The position numbers and the translations under genes were made by a program. Shown here piece by piece: positions 1-6,187 of a DNA stretch of 10,449 nt. This DNA is from Ruminiclostridium sp. Lineage in GTDB: Bacteria; Bacillota; Clostridia; Oscillospirales; Oscillospiraceae. The DNA lies in assembly GCA_021442645.1 (NCBI GenBank), contig JABUSR010000021.1, positions 1 through 10,449 on the forward strand. The letters are read 5' to 3'. The number at the start of each line of letters is the position of its first letter. The stretch's first letter is position 1. The notes under the pieces were generated by a model, which ran no database searches, was not told the origin of the DNA, and saw nothing but the letters and a program-made list of their open reading frames with translations.

Positions 1-339
1 CCAAAGAGTCTCAGTGTGGGCTTGGACGCCATCGGTGCCGCTGATGACCAGGATGGCGTAATCTAGGACTTGGAGGGTGCGCTCCATCTCGGCGGAGAAG
101 TCCACGTGGCCGGGGGTGTCCAGCAGGGTCACGGACAGGTCCGGGGTCTCAAAGGTGGCCTGCTTGGAGAAAATCGTGATGCCGCGGGCCCGCTCCAGGG
201 CGTGGGTGTCCAGAAAGGAGTCCCGATGGTCTACACGGCCCAATTTCTGGATGGCACCGGCAGCATAGAGAAGGGCCTCTGACAGGGTAGTCTTGCCCGC
301 GTCCACATGGGCCAGGATGCCGATAACAAGTCGTTTCAT
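1..339 (-). CDS. TetM/EF-G-like translation factor GTPase, N-terminal 113 residues (cut by window edge)
   Basis: Seen: the frame is open from ATG at 337-339 to base 1 and encodes the start of a GTPase G domain. The P-loop AHVDAGKT is at residues 10-17, the switch I motif RGITI at 52-56 and the G3 motif DTPGH at 74-78, followed by VDFSAEMERTL and DGVQAHTETLW. This order and spacing is that of the EF-G/TetM superfamily, and DGVQAHT is typical of the ribosomal-protection branch. Known: these proteins bind the ribosome and use GTP hydrolysis either to displace tetracycline or to act as translation factors. Full-length members have about 640-900 residues, so most of this one is outside the window. 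The stretch between P-loop and switch I (RVDHRDSFLD) differs from classical Tet(M), which suggests a chromosomal clostridial paralogue rather than a mobile resistance gene. Resistance cannot be claimed from this part. The start is supported by GAGGTGATC nine bases upstream. Confidence 0.9.
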   Translation of the reverse strand, partial: MKRLVIGILAHVDAGKTTLSEALLYAAGAIQKLGRVDHRDSFLDTHALERARGITIFSKQATFETPDLSVTLLDTPGHVDFSAEMERTLQVLDYAILVISGTDGVQAHTETLW

Positions 340-351
340 AGGTGATCACCT
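340..351 (-). promoter_or_regulatory. Perfect 12-bp palindrome containing the SD of the TetM-like gene
   Basis: AGGTGATCACCT is a perfect palindrome immediately before the ATG. Its first half with the preceding G (GAGGTGATC) is an extended match to the 16S rRNA 3' end. Its second half (GATCACCT) is therefore a copy of the anti-SD itself. It serves as the SD; an operator or RNA-pairing role is only possible. Confidence 0.55.
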
Positions 352-380
352 CATTGGGTGGATGGGTTATAATTTAGCCC

Positions 381-409
381 ATTATACCAGAAAAGGGCAC
401 TGAGGGGAA
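381..409 (-). promoter_or_regulatory. Promoter of the TetM-like gene (extended -10)
   Basis: Read on the minus strand, TGGTATAAT gives a perfect TATAAT (381-386) with an extended TG element. The -35 at 404-409 is poor (TTCCCC, 17-bp spacer), as is common for extended -10 promoters. The predicted leader is about 35 nt and carries the SD. Confidence 0.6.
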
Positions 410-442
410 GAGGCGGCCTATGCGGCCGACGGGAGGTGTTTA

Positions 443-514
443 ATGGAAGTATTTGGGAACGAAGCAACGGAGGGGCGTTCCCCGTGTTTCACGGACCGAC
501 AGCCTCGGATGTGA
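443..514 (+). CDS. Possible 23-residue small ORF of unknown function
   Basis: ATG at 443 is preceded by GGGAGGTG (431-438) at a 4-base gap, and the frame runs to TGA at 512-514, encoding a peptide that begins MEVFGNEATEG. It has no signal peptide or membrane segment. Overlapping dyads lie in it: GGGAACG/CGTTCCC (455-461/476-482), GGGG/CCCC (472-475/480-483) and CCGTG/CACGG (482-486/490-494). The DNA could therefore be a structured or repeated element rather than a gene. I recognise no family. The only coding evidence is the SD and the start. Confidence 0.25.
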   Translation: MEVFGNEATEGRSPCFTDRQPRM

Positions 515-520
515 AAACAG

Positions 521-548
521 TTGCTTTTTTAGAAAGCTATGCTATTAT
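521..548 (+). promoter_or_regulatory. Promoter of the lipoprotein gene
   Basis: TTGCTT (521-526), a 16-bp spacer and TATTAT (543-548) preceded by TGC form an extended -10 promoter. The expected start of transcription is about 555, giving a leader of roughly 25 nt with the SD AAGGGGG at 566-572. Confidence 0.6.
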
Positions 549-578
549 TAGCTATATCAATGACTAAGGGGGAAAACC

Positions 579-1187
579 ATGAAGACGATAGAAAAATCCC
601 TGAAGTGCGCCGGAGTGCTGATGCTGGCCTGTGCGATGACAATTGGGCTTGGGGTATGCCTGTCCGGCTGTGGCGCCTCCAACGAGGAGGACACTATCCG
701 GGGGGTGCTAACCCAGGAACTGGACGCCCTGAAAAACATGGACGATGAGATGGTCGAAAAGATCCTGGCCGAAGGCACAAGCGGAGCCGAGGTGTTTGCT
801 GAGGTCGGCATTGAAGCAGAGACATTCGTACGCAATGTTTTCGGAGGAGTTGACTATACCATCGATTCCGTCTCTGTGGACGGCGACAAGGCTACGGCAA
901 CGGTCACGCTGGCGCATAAGGACCTTGGCGCTGCGGTAACGGCATTCTGGGAAGGACTCGTATCGAACGAGCAGTTGATTAGCGAGTCGAAGAACATGAG
1001 TGAAGAGGATGCCATGAAGAAGATTGGTGCTCTGCTTATGGAAGCGATTCAGAATGCAAAGAAGGTCTCCGATACAGTCGACGTTGCCCTTGAGAAGGGC
1101 GGTGAGACATGGGAAATCTCTGCTGATGGAACGCAGGCGGTGATGAGTATCTTTACGAATGGCCTGGCGGAAGCGTTCCAGTCCTGA
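579..1187 (+). CDS. Secreted lipoprotein, DUF5105-like
   Basis: Seen: a 202-residue protein. It has a basic N-terminus (MKTIEKSLK), a hydrophobic stretch at 11-27 and a lipobox LSGC at 28-31, so signal peptidase II should cleave before Cys31 and leave a membrane-anchored extracytoplasmic protein. The mature part begins with an acidic linker (ASNEED). The helical and beta segments that follow (DTIRGVLTQELDALKNMDDE, then DYTIDSVSVDGDKATATVTL at about 92-111, ending in a WEIS strand at 178-181) fit the DUF5105/DUF4878 style of small lipoproteins. Known: such proteins are common in Eggerthella-type Actinobacteria and some Clostridia, and their role is unknown. Start choice: AAGGGGG seven to eight bases before ATG 579. 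It is a single-gene unit with its own promoter and terminator. Its codon choice looks more A/T-ending than its neighbours, by eye only. Family assignment is from memory of the sequence pattern. Confidence 0.8.
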   Translation: MKTIEKSLKCAGVLMLACAMTIGLGVCLSGCGASNEEDTIRGVLTQELDALKNMDDEMVEKILAEGTSGAEVFAEVGIEAETFVRNVFGGVDYTIDSVSVDGDKATATVTLAHKDLGAAVTAFWEGLVSNEQLISESKNMSEEDAMKKIGALLMEAIQNAKKVSDTVDVALEKGGETWEISADGTQAVMSIFTNGLAEAFQS

Positions 1188-1207
1188 GCCAATGAAAAAT
1201 GAATGAG

Positions 1208-1249
1208 AAAAAGGATGCCGGGAGAAGAATAGCTCCCGGCATCCTTTTT
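1208..1249. terminator. Bidirectional intrinsic terminator between convergent genes
   Basis: A perfect 17-bp stem (1208-1224 with 1233-1249, core GGATGCCGGGAG) encloses an 8-base loop. It has five A at the left foot and five T at the right foot, so it works in both directions. It lies between the lipoprotein gene stop (1187) and the end of the minus-strand hydrolase (1289). Confidence 0.9.
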
Positions 1250-1288
1250 GAAAAGAAGTGAGAGGTGCCCATACCCAGCGGAGAGGCC

Positions 1289-2494
1289 TCATTGTTTTGG
1301 AATGCGGCCGGGGAGTCTGGGAAGGTTGGCAGCCCCAACTGCTGCCAGCATCCGCCGCAGATAACTGCGAATCTTCCGGCGGGTGCTACTGTCTAGGGCC
1401 TTAAATGATCTTGTCATAGACCAAGCGTTGTCAATGAGGGCAAAGGGAATATCGGAAACGGTTCGGGCATGGCCGGAGCCCAACAGGTGAAAGATGACCT
1501 CGACGAAGTCTTCCAATTCCTGAGGTTCCATGGAGGCGAGCCAGGTGTGGACGGCCCGGGAGGACCGCTGCCCCAGGGAGGAACGCGCAGGGAGCAGACG
1601 GAACTGGGTGCCATCGACCTCCCAAGTGAAGGGGTCATGCTGGCCCAGTGTGCCGGGACCGTGGCTGAAGATAATCTGGCGGGCTTCGTCCTGGTGAAGA
1701 AGGGCGCCCACCAGAGAGGACTGGGGAACATAGACATGGATACGCCCGGTCAGAGACCGGTAGGCGGGGGTCTCGGTCAAGTCCTCCGGAAATCCCGGCC
1801 CGTCGTGGCTCTCCACCCGCAGGATTCGACGGCGGACCACGGGGGCAGCGTGGACAGCGGCCCAAATGGCCAGATTTCCTCCTTTGGAGTGGCCACCCAG
1901 CCGGAGTTTGCCCGGATGACGGGCGGTCACCCGGGCCAGGTAGTCCTCTGCCAGCTTCTGGGAAGGGATGGGGGAGGTGAAGGCCATACGGAAGCACTCT
2001 TTCCAGCCGACCAGGGTGTCGTCTGTCCCGCGGAAGGAGACGTACAGGGTGCCGTCCGGCAGGAACCATGTAAGGGCGGCGAACTGTATCTCGCTGGTTT
2101 CATCCAGGATGCTCTCGTAGCAACCCAACCGGACACGAGAGAACCGGGGGCTGTTGGCCGCCTGCACCAGAAGTTCGGGGTTGTGGTCTGAGATTAGGAC
2201 GCCGGTGTGGTCCCATCCGGGCTGTTGGGTGTATTGCGCCACTGCCTGCCGGAAGGTGAGGGCCCGGTCGGAATTCGGCCCGGACAGGATTCCGTCAAAG
2301 GCGGTGTAGCAGCAGATGGAAAGGATTAGGCTGTCGATGGGGCAGAAAGGCACTTGGGAAAAGGAGACCTGCCCCCATGCATCCAGGTAGTCCAGACAGT
2401 TTTTATAAGGGGAAGGGGCCTCTTTTTTCTTCTTTGTTCGTTTCATGGCGTGTTCGGTGGAATCAATACCCCAGGTCTTGGCCGATGAGCACAA
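1289..2494 (-). CDS. Mbeg1-like (DUF2974) alpha/beta hydrolase
   Basis: Seen: 401 residues from TTG at 2494, or 385 from ATG at 2446. The N-terminal domain has the family pattern NCLDYLDAWG...PIDSLILSICCYTAFDGIL (about 32-70). FRGTDDTLVGWKE follows at 154-166 and the nucleophile elbow GHSKGG at 201-206, with Ser203 as the likely nucleophile. SHDGPGF is at 229-235 and GQHDPFTW at 284-291, so Asp231 and His286 are candidate acid and base. No signal peptide is seen, so it is probably cytoplasmic. Known: the family has a lipase-like fold and an undefined substrate. Start: AAGGAG lies 7 bases before the TTG and is embedded in the end of the LUD gene, which would give a 32-base overlap and translational coupling. 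ATG 2446 lacks any SD but begins with a natural-looking KRTKKKKE. It probably shares the LUD gene's transcript and ends at the bidirectional hairpin. Confidence 0.85.
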   Translation of the reverse strand: MCSSAKTWGIDSTEHAMKRTKKKKEAPSPYKNCLDYLDAWGQVSFSQVPFCPIDSLILSICCYTAFDGILSGPNSDRALTFRQAVAQYTQQPGWDHTGVLISDHNPELLVQAANSPRFSRVRLGCYESILDETSEIQFAALTWFLPDGTLYVSFRGTDDTLVGWKECFRMAFTSPIPSQKLAEDYLARVTARHPGKLRLGGHSKGGNLAIWAAVHAAPVVRRRILRVESHDGPGFPEDLTETPAYRSLTGRIHVYVPQSSLVGALLHQDEARQIIFSHGPGTLGQHDPFTWEVDGTQFRLLPARSSLGQRSSRAVHTWLASMEPQELEDFVEVIFHLLGSGHARTVSDIPFALIDNAWSMTRSFKALDSSTRRKIRSYLRRMLAAVGAANLPRLPGRIPKQ

Positions 2495-3062
2495 GCTCGC
2501 ACTCCTTTACGCCGCCCAACTTTCGCCACAAAACCGTGAGGCCGTTGCAAATCCGATCCGGGCTCTTGCAGTCGTAACACTTCAATTCCTCCTTCAGGGC
2601 GCAAGGGGTCTTGCGGCTGAGGCGACGGGCGTTCAGAGGGGCGGCCACATTCCGGGCCCGCCACAGGGCCTCCTCAAAGGTGGGGGCGACCTTATTGACG
2701 CCGGCCACCAGATAGACCTTTTCCCGATGATAAAGGGTAGCGGCAATTCGGTTGCCGGTGCCGTCGATGTTGATGAGCTCTCCGGTCTCGGCGATACCGT
2801 TGACGCTGGAGAGATAAACCTGGGCGGATGCTGCCCGTGCCAGGGTTTCCGCACCGGGCGTTTTCCAGTGCCAGACCACGTCATTGTGTGTTTGCAGGCG
2901 TTCATAGAGGCCCATATCCAGCAGGGTCATAGAGCCGCCCATCCCCACAGTCTTGCCGGCGATACTGTCTGTCAGGTAGTCGGCGGCCTGGGCTGCGGTG
3001 TCAAAATAACGGAAAGAGAAGCCTCTGGCTTCTATGTTTTTCTGTAAGATATCCAGTTGCAT
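2463..3062 (-). CDS. LUD-domain protein (LutC/YkgG-type lactate utilization family)
   Basis: Seen: 199 residues. The glycine-rich loop VGMGGSMTL is at 39-47, the family signature SVNGIAETGELINIDGTG at 86-103 and GVNKV at 121-125. The tail is cysteine-containing (Cys154, Cys162, Cys165, Cys172; CYDCKSPDRIC). Known: LUD (DUF162) proteins include LutC of the lactate oxidation complex and LutB's N-terminal part. Stand-alone clostridial copies like this one are usually named lactate utilization protein, but their reaction is not established. No lutA or lutB lies beside it, so a role in lactate oxidation is not supported by context. The cysteine cluster could bind metal (inference). Start: ATG 3062 follows AAAGGAGGT with an 8-base gap. 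It is the first gene of a probable two-gene operon with the overlapping hydrolase. Confidence 0.88.
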   Translation of the reverse strand: MQLDILQKNIEARGFSFRYFDTAAQAADYLTDSIAGKTVGMGGSMTLLDMGLYERLQTHNDVVWHWKTPGAETLARAASAQVYLSSVNGIAETGELINIDGTGNRIAATLYHREKVYLVAGVNKVAPTFEEALWRARNVAAPLNARRLSRKTPCALKEELKCYDCKSPDRICNGLTVLWRKLGGVKECELVLIGQDLGY

Positions 3063-3099
3063 ACAGAGAGACCTCCTTTGTGGGTTATCTATATTGATT

Positions 3100-3128
3100 A
3101 TTCTACCACGCAGGCCAGGGGAAGTAAA
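3100..3128 (-). promoter_or_regulatory. Promoter of the LUD-hydrolase unit
   Basis: On the minus strand TTTACT (3123-3128), a 17-bp spacer and TAGAAT (3100-3105) preceded by TGG form an extended -10 promoter. It begins right after the hairpin ending the upstream phosphate transporter gene, so the two units look separately transcribed. Confidence 0.6.
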
Positions 3129-3130
3129 GC

Positions 3131-3163
3131 AAAGCCGCCGCCTCCCGGGGAGTCGGCGGCTTT
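3131..3163 (-). terminator. Terminator hairpin of the Na/Pi cotransporter gene
   Basis: AAAGCCGCCG (3131-3140) pairs perfectly with CGGCGGCTTT (3154-3163), with a further CTCC/GGAG pairing inside. It sits 9 bases past the stop codon of the minus-strand gene. The downstream tract (GCTTTACTT) is only moderately T-rich. Confidence 0.75.
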
Positions 3164-3172
3164 GAATCGAGA

Positions 3173-4942
3173 TTACTTGGGAAGGGCGAACCGTTCACTG
3201 TACTCGTTGAAATACAGATCAAAGTTGTGATCTCGCACTTCCTTGAGGCTGGTGACATAGGCGTGGGAGTCGAACTCATCGGCCTGGGTCTCAATGAGGC
3301 CCAGCGCGATGTTAGAGCAGTGGTCAGAGATTCGCTCGTAGTTGGTGAGCAAATCGTTAAACACGAAGCCCTGGTCTAGGGTGCAGACGCCCACACGGAG
3401 ACGATCCACATGATGGAGCTTCATCTCATCACAGAGATTGTCCACCACTTCCTCCAGCGGCTCCACACGGTAGGCCAGATCCAAATCGCTGTTGATGAAG
3501 GCAGTGAAGGTGGTGTGAGCAATCTCGTTGACTGCCTGGAAGATGATATGCAACTCCTCCTGGGCGGCGGCGGAGAAGACGATACCCTTCTCGTGAATCT
3601 CCTTGGCACACTCGGCGAGGTTCATGGCGTGGTCGGAGATGCGTTCCACGTCGCTGATGGCGTGGAGGAATTTGGTGACTTCCTTAGTCTGGCTGGTGGT
3701 TAGGTCCTTAGTGGTAATCTTTACCAGGTAGCTGCCCAGCTTGTCTTCGTACTTATCCACCATGTCCTCACGCTTGGAGATAAACTGGAAGGATTTTTCG
3801 CTGTAGTTGTTGATGAGGTAGGCTGCGTCTTCCAGGTTGGCCTTGGCCTCCAGGGTCATGTTGTTGATGGCCTCGCGGCTGTGTTCGATTGCCACGGCGG
3901 GGTGCTCGATGAACAGGGCTTCCAGACGGGCAAAGTCCTCCTGCTCCCGACCGGATTCCTCGGTGTCCTTGAAGATGGCGCAGATCTGCTTCTCCAGAAG
4001 GCCAATGAAGGGGGTGAGAATCACCACGGTGACAAACCGAAAAATGGTGTTCACAGCGGCAATGGTGACGGCGTTCATGGTTGCATTGAGGAAGCTGAAG
4101 TGGGCAAAGAAGTTGGCGCCGTAGAAGAGAATACTCCAGATGATAGCGCCCAGCAGGTCAATGAGAAGGTAGACGAAAGCGGTCCGCTTGCCGGCGACAC
4201 TGGAACCCAGGGAGGACAGCAACACAGGCATGGCGGCGCCGATGGCAATACCCATAATCAGGGGGTAGGCAACGGCGAAGGTGATGACGCCGGTGGCGGC
4301 CAGAGCCTGAAGAATACCGACGGCAGCGGAGGCGCTCTGGAGGACGCAGGTGAAGAGCATACCAACCAGAATACCCAAAATGGGGTTGGAGAACGTAGTC
4401 AGGATGTTAAGAAAGGCTTCGCTTTCCCGCAGGGGGGACACAGCGGAACTCATGGCGGACATACCAAACATCAGAACGGCGAAGCCCATAAGAATGTCGC
4501 CCACATGGTTTTTTAGCTGATTTTTGGAGAACATCCGCAGAATGATACCAATCACGGCTACGATGCCAGTAAGAGTGGAGGTGGAAAGCAGGGAGACCCA
4601 GCCGGAGCCACCCTCCAGAGAGGAGAGACAGATGATCCAGCCGGTGACCGAGGTGCCCAAGATGGCACCCATAATGATACCGATGGCCTGCTTGACCTTC
4701 ATCATACCGGAGTTGACGAAGCCCACCACCATGACAGAGGTAGCGGAGGAGGATTGGATAATGGCGGTAACGCCGGTGCCCAGCAGGACGCCCTTAATGG
4801 GGCTGCCGGACAGTTTATAGAGCACGAGTTCCAGCTTGTTGCCCGCGACCTTCTTCAGGCCATCCCCCATGAGGGACATACCAAAGAGGAAGAGGGCCAC
4901 GCCGCTGAGCAGCGCGATTACATTGGAAATACCCAGATTCAC
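3173..4942 (-). CDS. Na+/phosphate cotransporter family protein with C-terminal PhoU domain
   Basis: Seen: 589 residues. The N-terminal half (about 5-320) is strongly hydrophobic with the two inverted Na/Pi repeats. QSSSATS is at 63-69 in the first and QSASAAVG at 202-209 in the second, the motifs thought to line the substrate path. After a charged linker, residues about 340-560 form a helical PhoU-like domain with two copies of the metal-binding type motif: DVERISDHAMNLAE (431-444) and NYERISDHCSNIA (534-546). Known: NptA/PF02690 proteins import phosphate with sodium. The fused PhoU domain is typical of the bacterial form of about 550-600 residues and is thought to tune transport. Start: GTG 4942 with AAGGAG five bases upstream; the protein begins MNLGISNVIALLSG, right for this family. 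Regulation: a phased TTAACA repeat array stands upstream. It is a single-gene unit closed by a hairpin. Confidence 0.93.
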   Translation of the reverse strand: MNLGISNVIALLSGVALFLFGMSLMGDGLKKVAGNKLELVLYKLSGSPIKGVLLGTGVTAIIQSSSATSVMVVGFVNSGMMKVKQAIGIIMGAILGTSVTGWIICLSSLEGGSGWVSLLSTSTLTGIVAVIGIILRMFSKNQLKNHVGDILMGFAVLMFGMSAMSSAVSPLRESEAFLNILTTFSNPILGILVGMLFTCVLQSASAAVGILQALAATGVITFAVAYPLIMGIAIGAAMPVLLSSLGSSVAGKRTAFVYLLIDLLGAIIWSILFYGANFFAHFSFLNATMNAVTIAAVNTIFRFVTVVILTPFIGLLEKQICAIFKDTEESGREQEDFARLEALFIEHPAVAIEHSREAINNMTLEAKANLEDAAYLINNYSEKSFQFISKREDMVDKYEDKLGSYLVKITTKDLTTSQTKEVTKFLHAISDVERISDHAMNLAECAKEIHEKGIVFSAAAQEELHIIFQAVNEIAHTTFTAFINSDLDLAYRVEPLEEVVDNLCDEMKLHHVDRLRVGVCTLDQGFVFNDLLTNYERISDHCSNIALGLIETQADEFDSHAYVTSLKEVRDHNFDLYFNEYSERFALPK

Positions 4943-4992
4943 TCACTCTCCTTTTTTATATAGGGCAGGTGCTGCAAAACGCTCATACAAAC

Positions 4993-5036
4993 ACAATTTT
5001 ATAACAAATGTTAAATTTGTCTATAGAAAATGTTAA
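4993..5036 (-). promoter_or_regulatory. Putative PhoP box array with overlapping extended -10 promoter of the Na/Pi gene
   Basis: On the minus strand four consecutive 11-base units begin TTAACA (5036), TATAGA (5025), TTAACA (5014) and TATAAA (5003). The two TTAACATTT copies are exactly 22 bp apart. Known: Bacillus PhoP binds direct repeats of TT(A/T)A(C/T)A-type hexamers at 11-bp spacing. The last unit also reads TGTTATAAA, an extended -10 (4998-5003), with no good -35, as expected for an activated promoter. The regulator itself is not in the window. Confidence 0.65.
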
Positions 5037-5278
5037 ATCTGCATTAGAAAATCATTCTTTTGGAGATTTGTCCAAAATCCGGGGAAGAAAGTAATAGGAT
5101 TCTCCCTGTTTTTTCACCGCTGTTGGTCTGCTCGTCTGCTCAGCCGGCAAGGAAACACAGATACGCACTGACCTGAACTGCGATAAGGAGGACTGCGTTT
5201 GGAATATGGCTTCGGTGGACCCACCCGCAGTATCCTGACGCTGCTGCATTTGCTCCGTATAAGGTCAAAAAGTTGGAA
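5037..5278. other. Unexplained intergenic stretch upstream of coaX
   Basis: Between the PhoP-box-like array and the coaX promoter lie about 240 bases without a recognised gene. It holds a 7-bp dyad TTTTGGA/TCCAAAA (5058-5064/5071-5077, 6-base loop) and a small SD-preceded ORF (5199-5282). A second plus-strand frame is open without a start from 5098 to the TGA ending near 5233, and a minus-strand frame is open over 5052-5249. Long open frames on both strands with no family match suggest a gene remnant or a dispersed repeat (inference). No riboswitch fold is recognised. Confidence 0.4.
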
Positions 5279-5282
5279 TTGA
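5199..5282 (+). CDS. Possible 27-residue small ORF of unknown function
   Basis: TTG at 5199 follows AAGGAGG (5185-5191) by seven bases, an ideal SD, and the frame ends at TGA 5280-5282. The peptide begins MEYGFGGPTRS and ends with a basic tail (LLRIRSKSWN), which could be a short amphipathic helix. Its stop overlaps the -35 of the coaX promoter, so it is not part of the coaX leader and would need its own upstream promoter, which I do not see. The same SD could also serve ATG 5206, a 10-codon frame. No family recognised. Confidence 0.25.
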   Translation: MEYGFGGPTRSILTLLHLLRIRSKSWN

Positions 5283-5307
5283 TTTTTATCTCTGCGTCCC
5301 CTATAAT
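5279..5307 (+). promoter_or_regulatory. Promoter of coaX
   Basis: TTGATT (5279-5284), a 17-bp spacer and a perfect TATAAT (5302-5307) form a sigma-A type promoter. The expected leader is about 45-50 nt, AT-rich, with the SD at its end. A second TATAAT at 5314-5319 lacks a matching -35. Confidence 0.75.
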
Positions 5308-5361
5308 AAAATATATAATAGAGTAAAAGAGAGATTATATGCAGGGAGGAAGGTGAGGCAG

Positions 5362-6150
5362 ATGGTTTTCACTGTGGACATTGGAAATACCGTGGTCACC
5401 ATGGGGCTATTTACCCCTGAGGGAGAGCTCCGGTTCCGGGGCTCTATCAAGACTGACAAGAACAAGACGCCGGACCAGATTGCCATCGATGTGCTGGATA
5501 TGTTTCGTCTGAAGCAGGCCGATGTGAAGTCGGTCACCGGCGCGGTGATTTCCAGCGTGGTCCCGCCCATGACGGCGGCCATGGCGGATGCCGTCCGCCA
5601 GCTCTGTGGTGCCCGGCCCATGCTCATCGGTCCGGGAGTGAAGACCGGGATGAATATCCTGGCAGATATACACAATCAGCTGGGATCTGACATCGTAGCC
5701 TATTCTGTGGCTGCTCTTCAGAAATACCCGGCGCCTATTATCGTCATCGATATGGGTACTGCCACCACGCTGTCCTACCTGAGCAAGAACACCTACGAAG
5801 GCTGCATCATCGCCCCTGGCGTCCGGATTGCCCTGGAGGCGCTGTCCGGTCGGGCTGCAGAATTGCCTTACATCTCCATCGAAGCCCCGGGGTCTATCCT
5901 AGGCCGGAGCACCATTGATGCTATGCGGGCGGGCGTGGTCTACGGCAACGCAGACATGATCGATGGCCTCATCCAGCGGATGGAGGAGGCTGCGGCCCCT
6001 GCGGCTACAGTGGTCATGACTGGAGGCAACGCGGGGCCAATTCTCAAACACTGCAAGAGGGACATCATTTACGATGAAAACCTGATTATTGATGGTCTAT
6101 TCTATCTATACCAGAAGAATCAGGACCGCCGCAGGAGAAAGAACGACTGA
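5362..6150 (+). CDS. coaX: Type III pantothenate kinase
   Basis: Role: phosphorylates pantothenate with ATP, the first step of coenzyme A synthesis, in the cytoplasm. Seen: 262 residues, the usual length. Motifs are those of the ASKHA-fold type III enzyme: DIGNT at 6-10 (ATP phosphate loop), GSDIVAYSVAA at 108-118 with Asp110 as the likely catalytic base, IDMGTATTLSYL at 129-140, GCIIAPGVRIALEAL at 147-161, and STIDAMRAGVVYG...DGLIQRM at 183-207. Where many family members read GADR, this protein has GSDI, so the arginine after the aspartate is absent. Start: ATG 5362 is preferred because AAGGTGA precedes it by about five bases and MVFTVDIGNT matches the family start. GTG 5353 would add only three residues. 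It is a single-gene unit with its own promoter and terminator. Type III kinases resist feedback by CoA and need a monovalent cation (known of the family). Confidence 0.95.
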   Translation: MVFTVDIGNTVVTMGLFTPEGELRFRGSIKTDKNKTPDQIAIDVLDMFRLKQADVKSVTGAVISSVVPPMTAAMADAVRQLCGARPMLIGPGVKTGMNILADIHNQLGSDIVAYSVAALQKYPAPIIVIDMGTATTLSYLSKNTYEGCIIAPGVRIALEALSGRAAELPYISIEAPGSILGRSTIDAMRAGVVYGNADMIDGLIQRMEEAAAPAATVVMTGGNAGPILKHCKRDIIYDENLIIDGLFYLYQKNQDRRRRKND

Positions 6151-6155
6151 ACCAG

Positions 6156-6187
6156 AGCTCGGAACCGAGAGGTTCCGGGCTTTTTTT
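6156..6187 (+). terminator. Terminator of coaX
   Basis: AGCTCGGAACC (6156-6166) pairs with GGTTCCGGGCT (6171-6181) through one G-U wobble, closed by a GAGA tetraloop of the GNRA type. The T tract at 6181-6187 overlaps the stem foot. It starts five bases after the coaX stop. Confidence 0.92.

Noticed and set aside
1..339. Tetracycline resistance gene tet(M/O/W)
   Set aside because: The 113 visible residues place it in the TetM/EF-G superfamily but differ from classical Tet(M) around switch I, so a resistance call is not supported.
708..1292. 194-codon minus-strand frame
   Set aside because: Antisense to the lipoprotein gene; it crosses the bidirectional terminator and has no family pattern.
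1469..2191. 240-codon plus-strand frame
   Set aside because: Antisense to the Mbeg1-like hydrolase; Gly/Gln-rich composition typical of a shadow frame in GC-rich DNA.
2445..3047. 200-codon plus-strand frame
   Set aside because: Antisense to the LUD gene, which carries a clear family signature and SD.
3881..4516. 211-codon plus-strand frame
   Set aside because: Antisense to the membrane part of the Na/Pi transporter; the glycine/asparagine-rich product has no domain.
4993..5036. CRISPR-like array from the repeated AAATGTTAAAT
   Set aside because: Repeats are 11 bp with 22-bp period and no spacers; phased promoter repeats explain them better.
5052..5249. 65-codon minus-strand frame before coaX
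   Set aside because: No clear SD or family match and competing frames on the other strand; kept only as part of the unexplained stretch.
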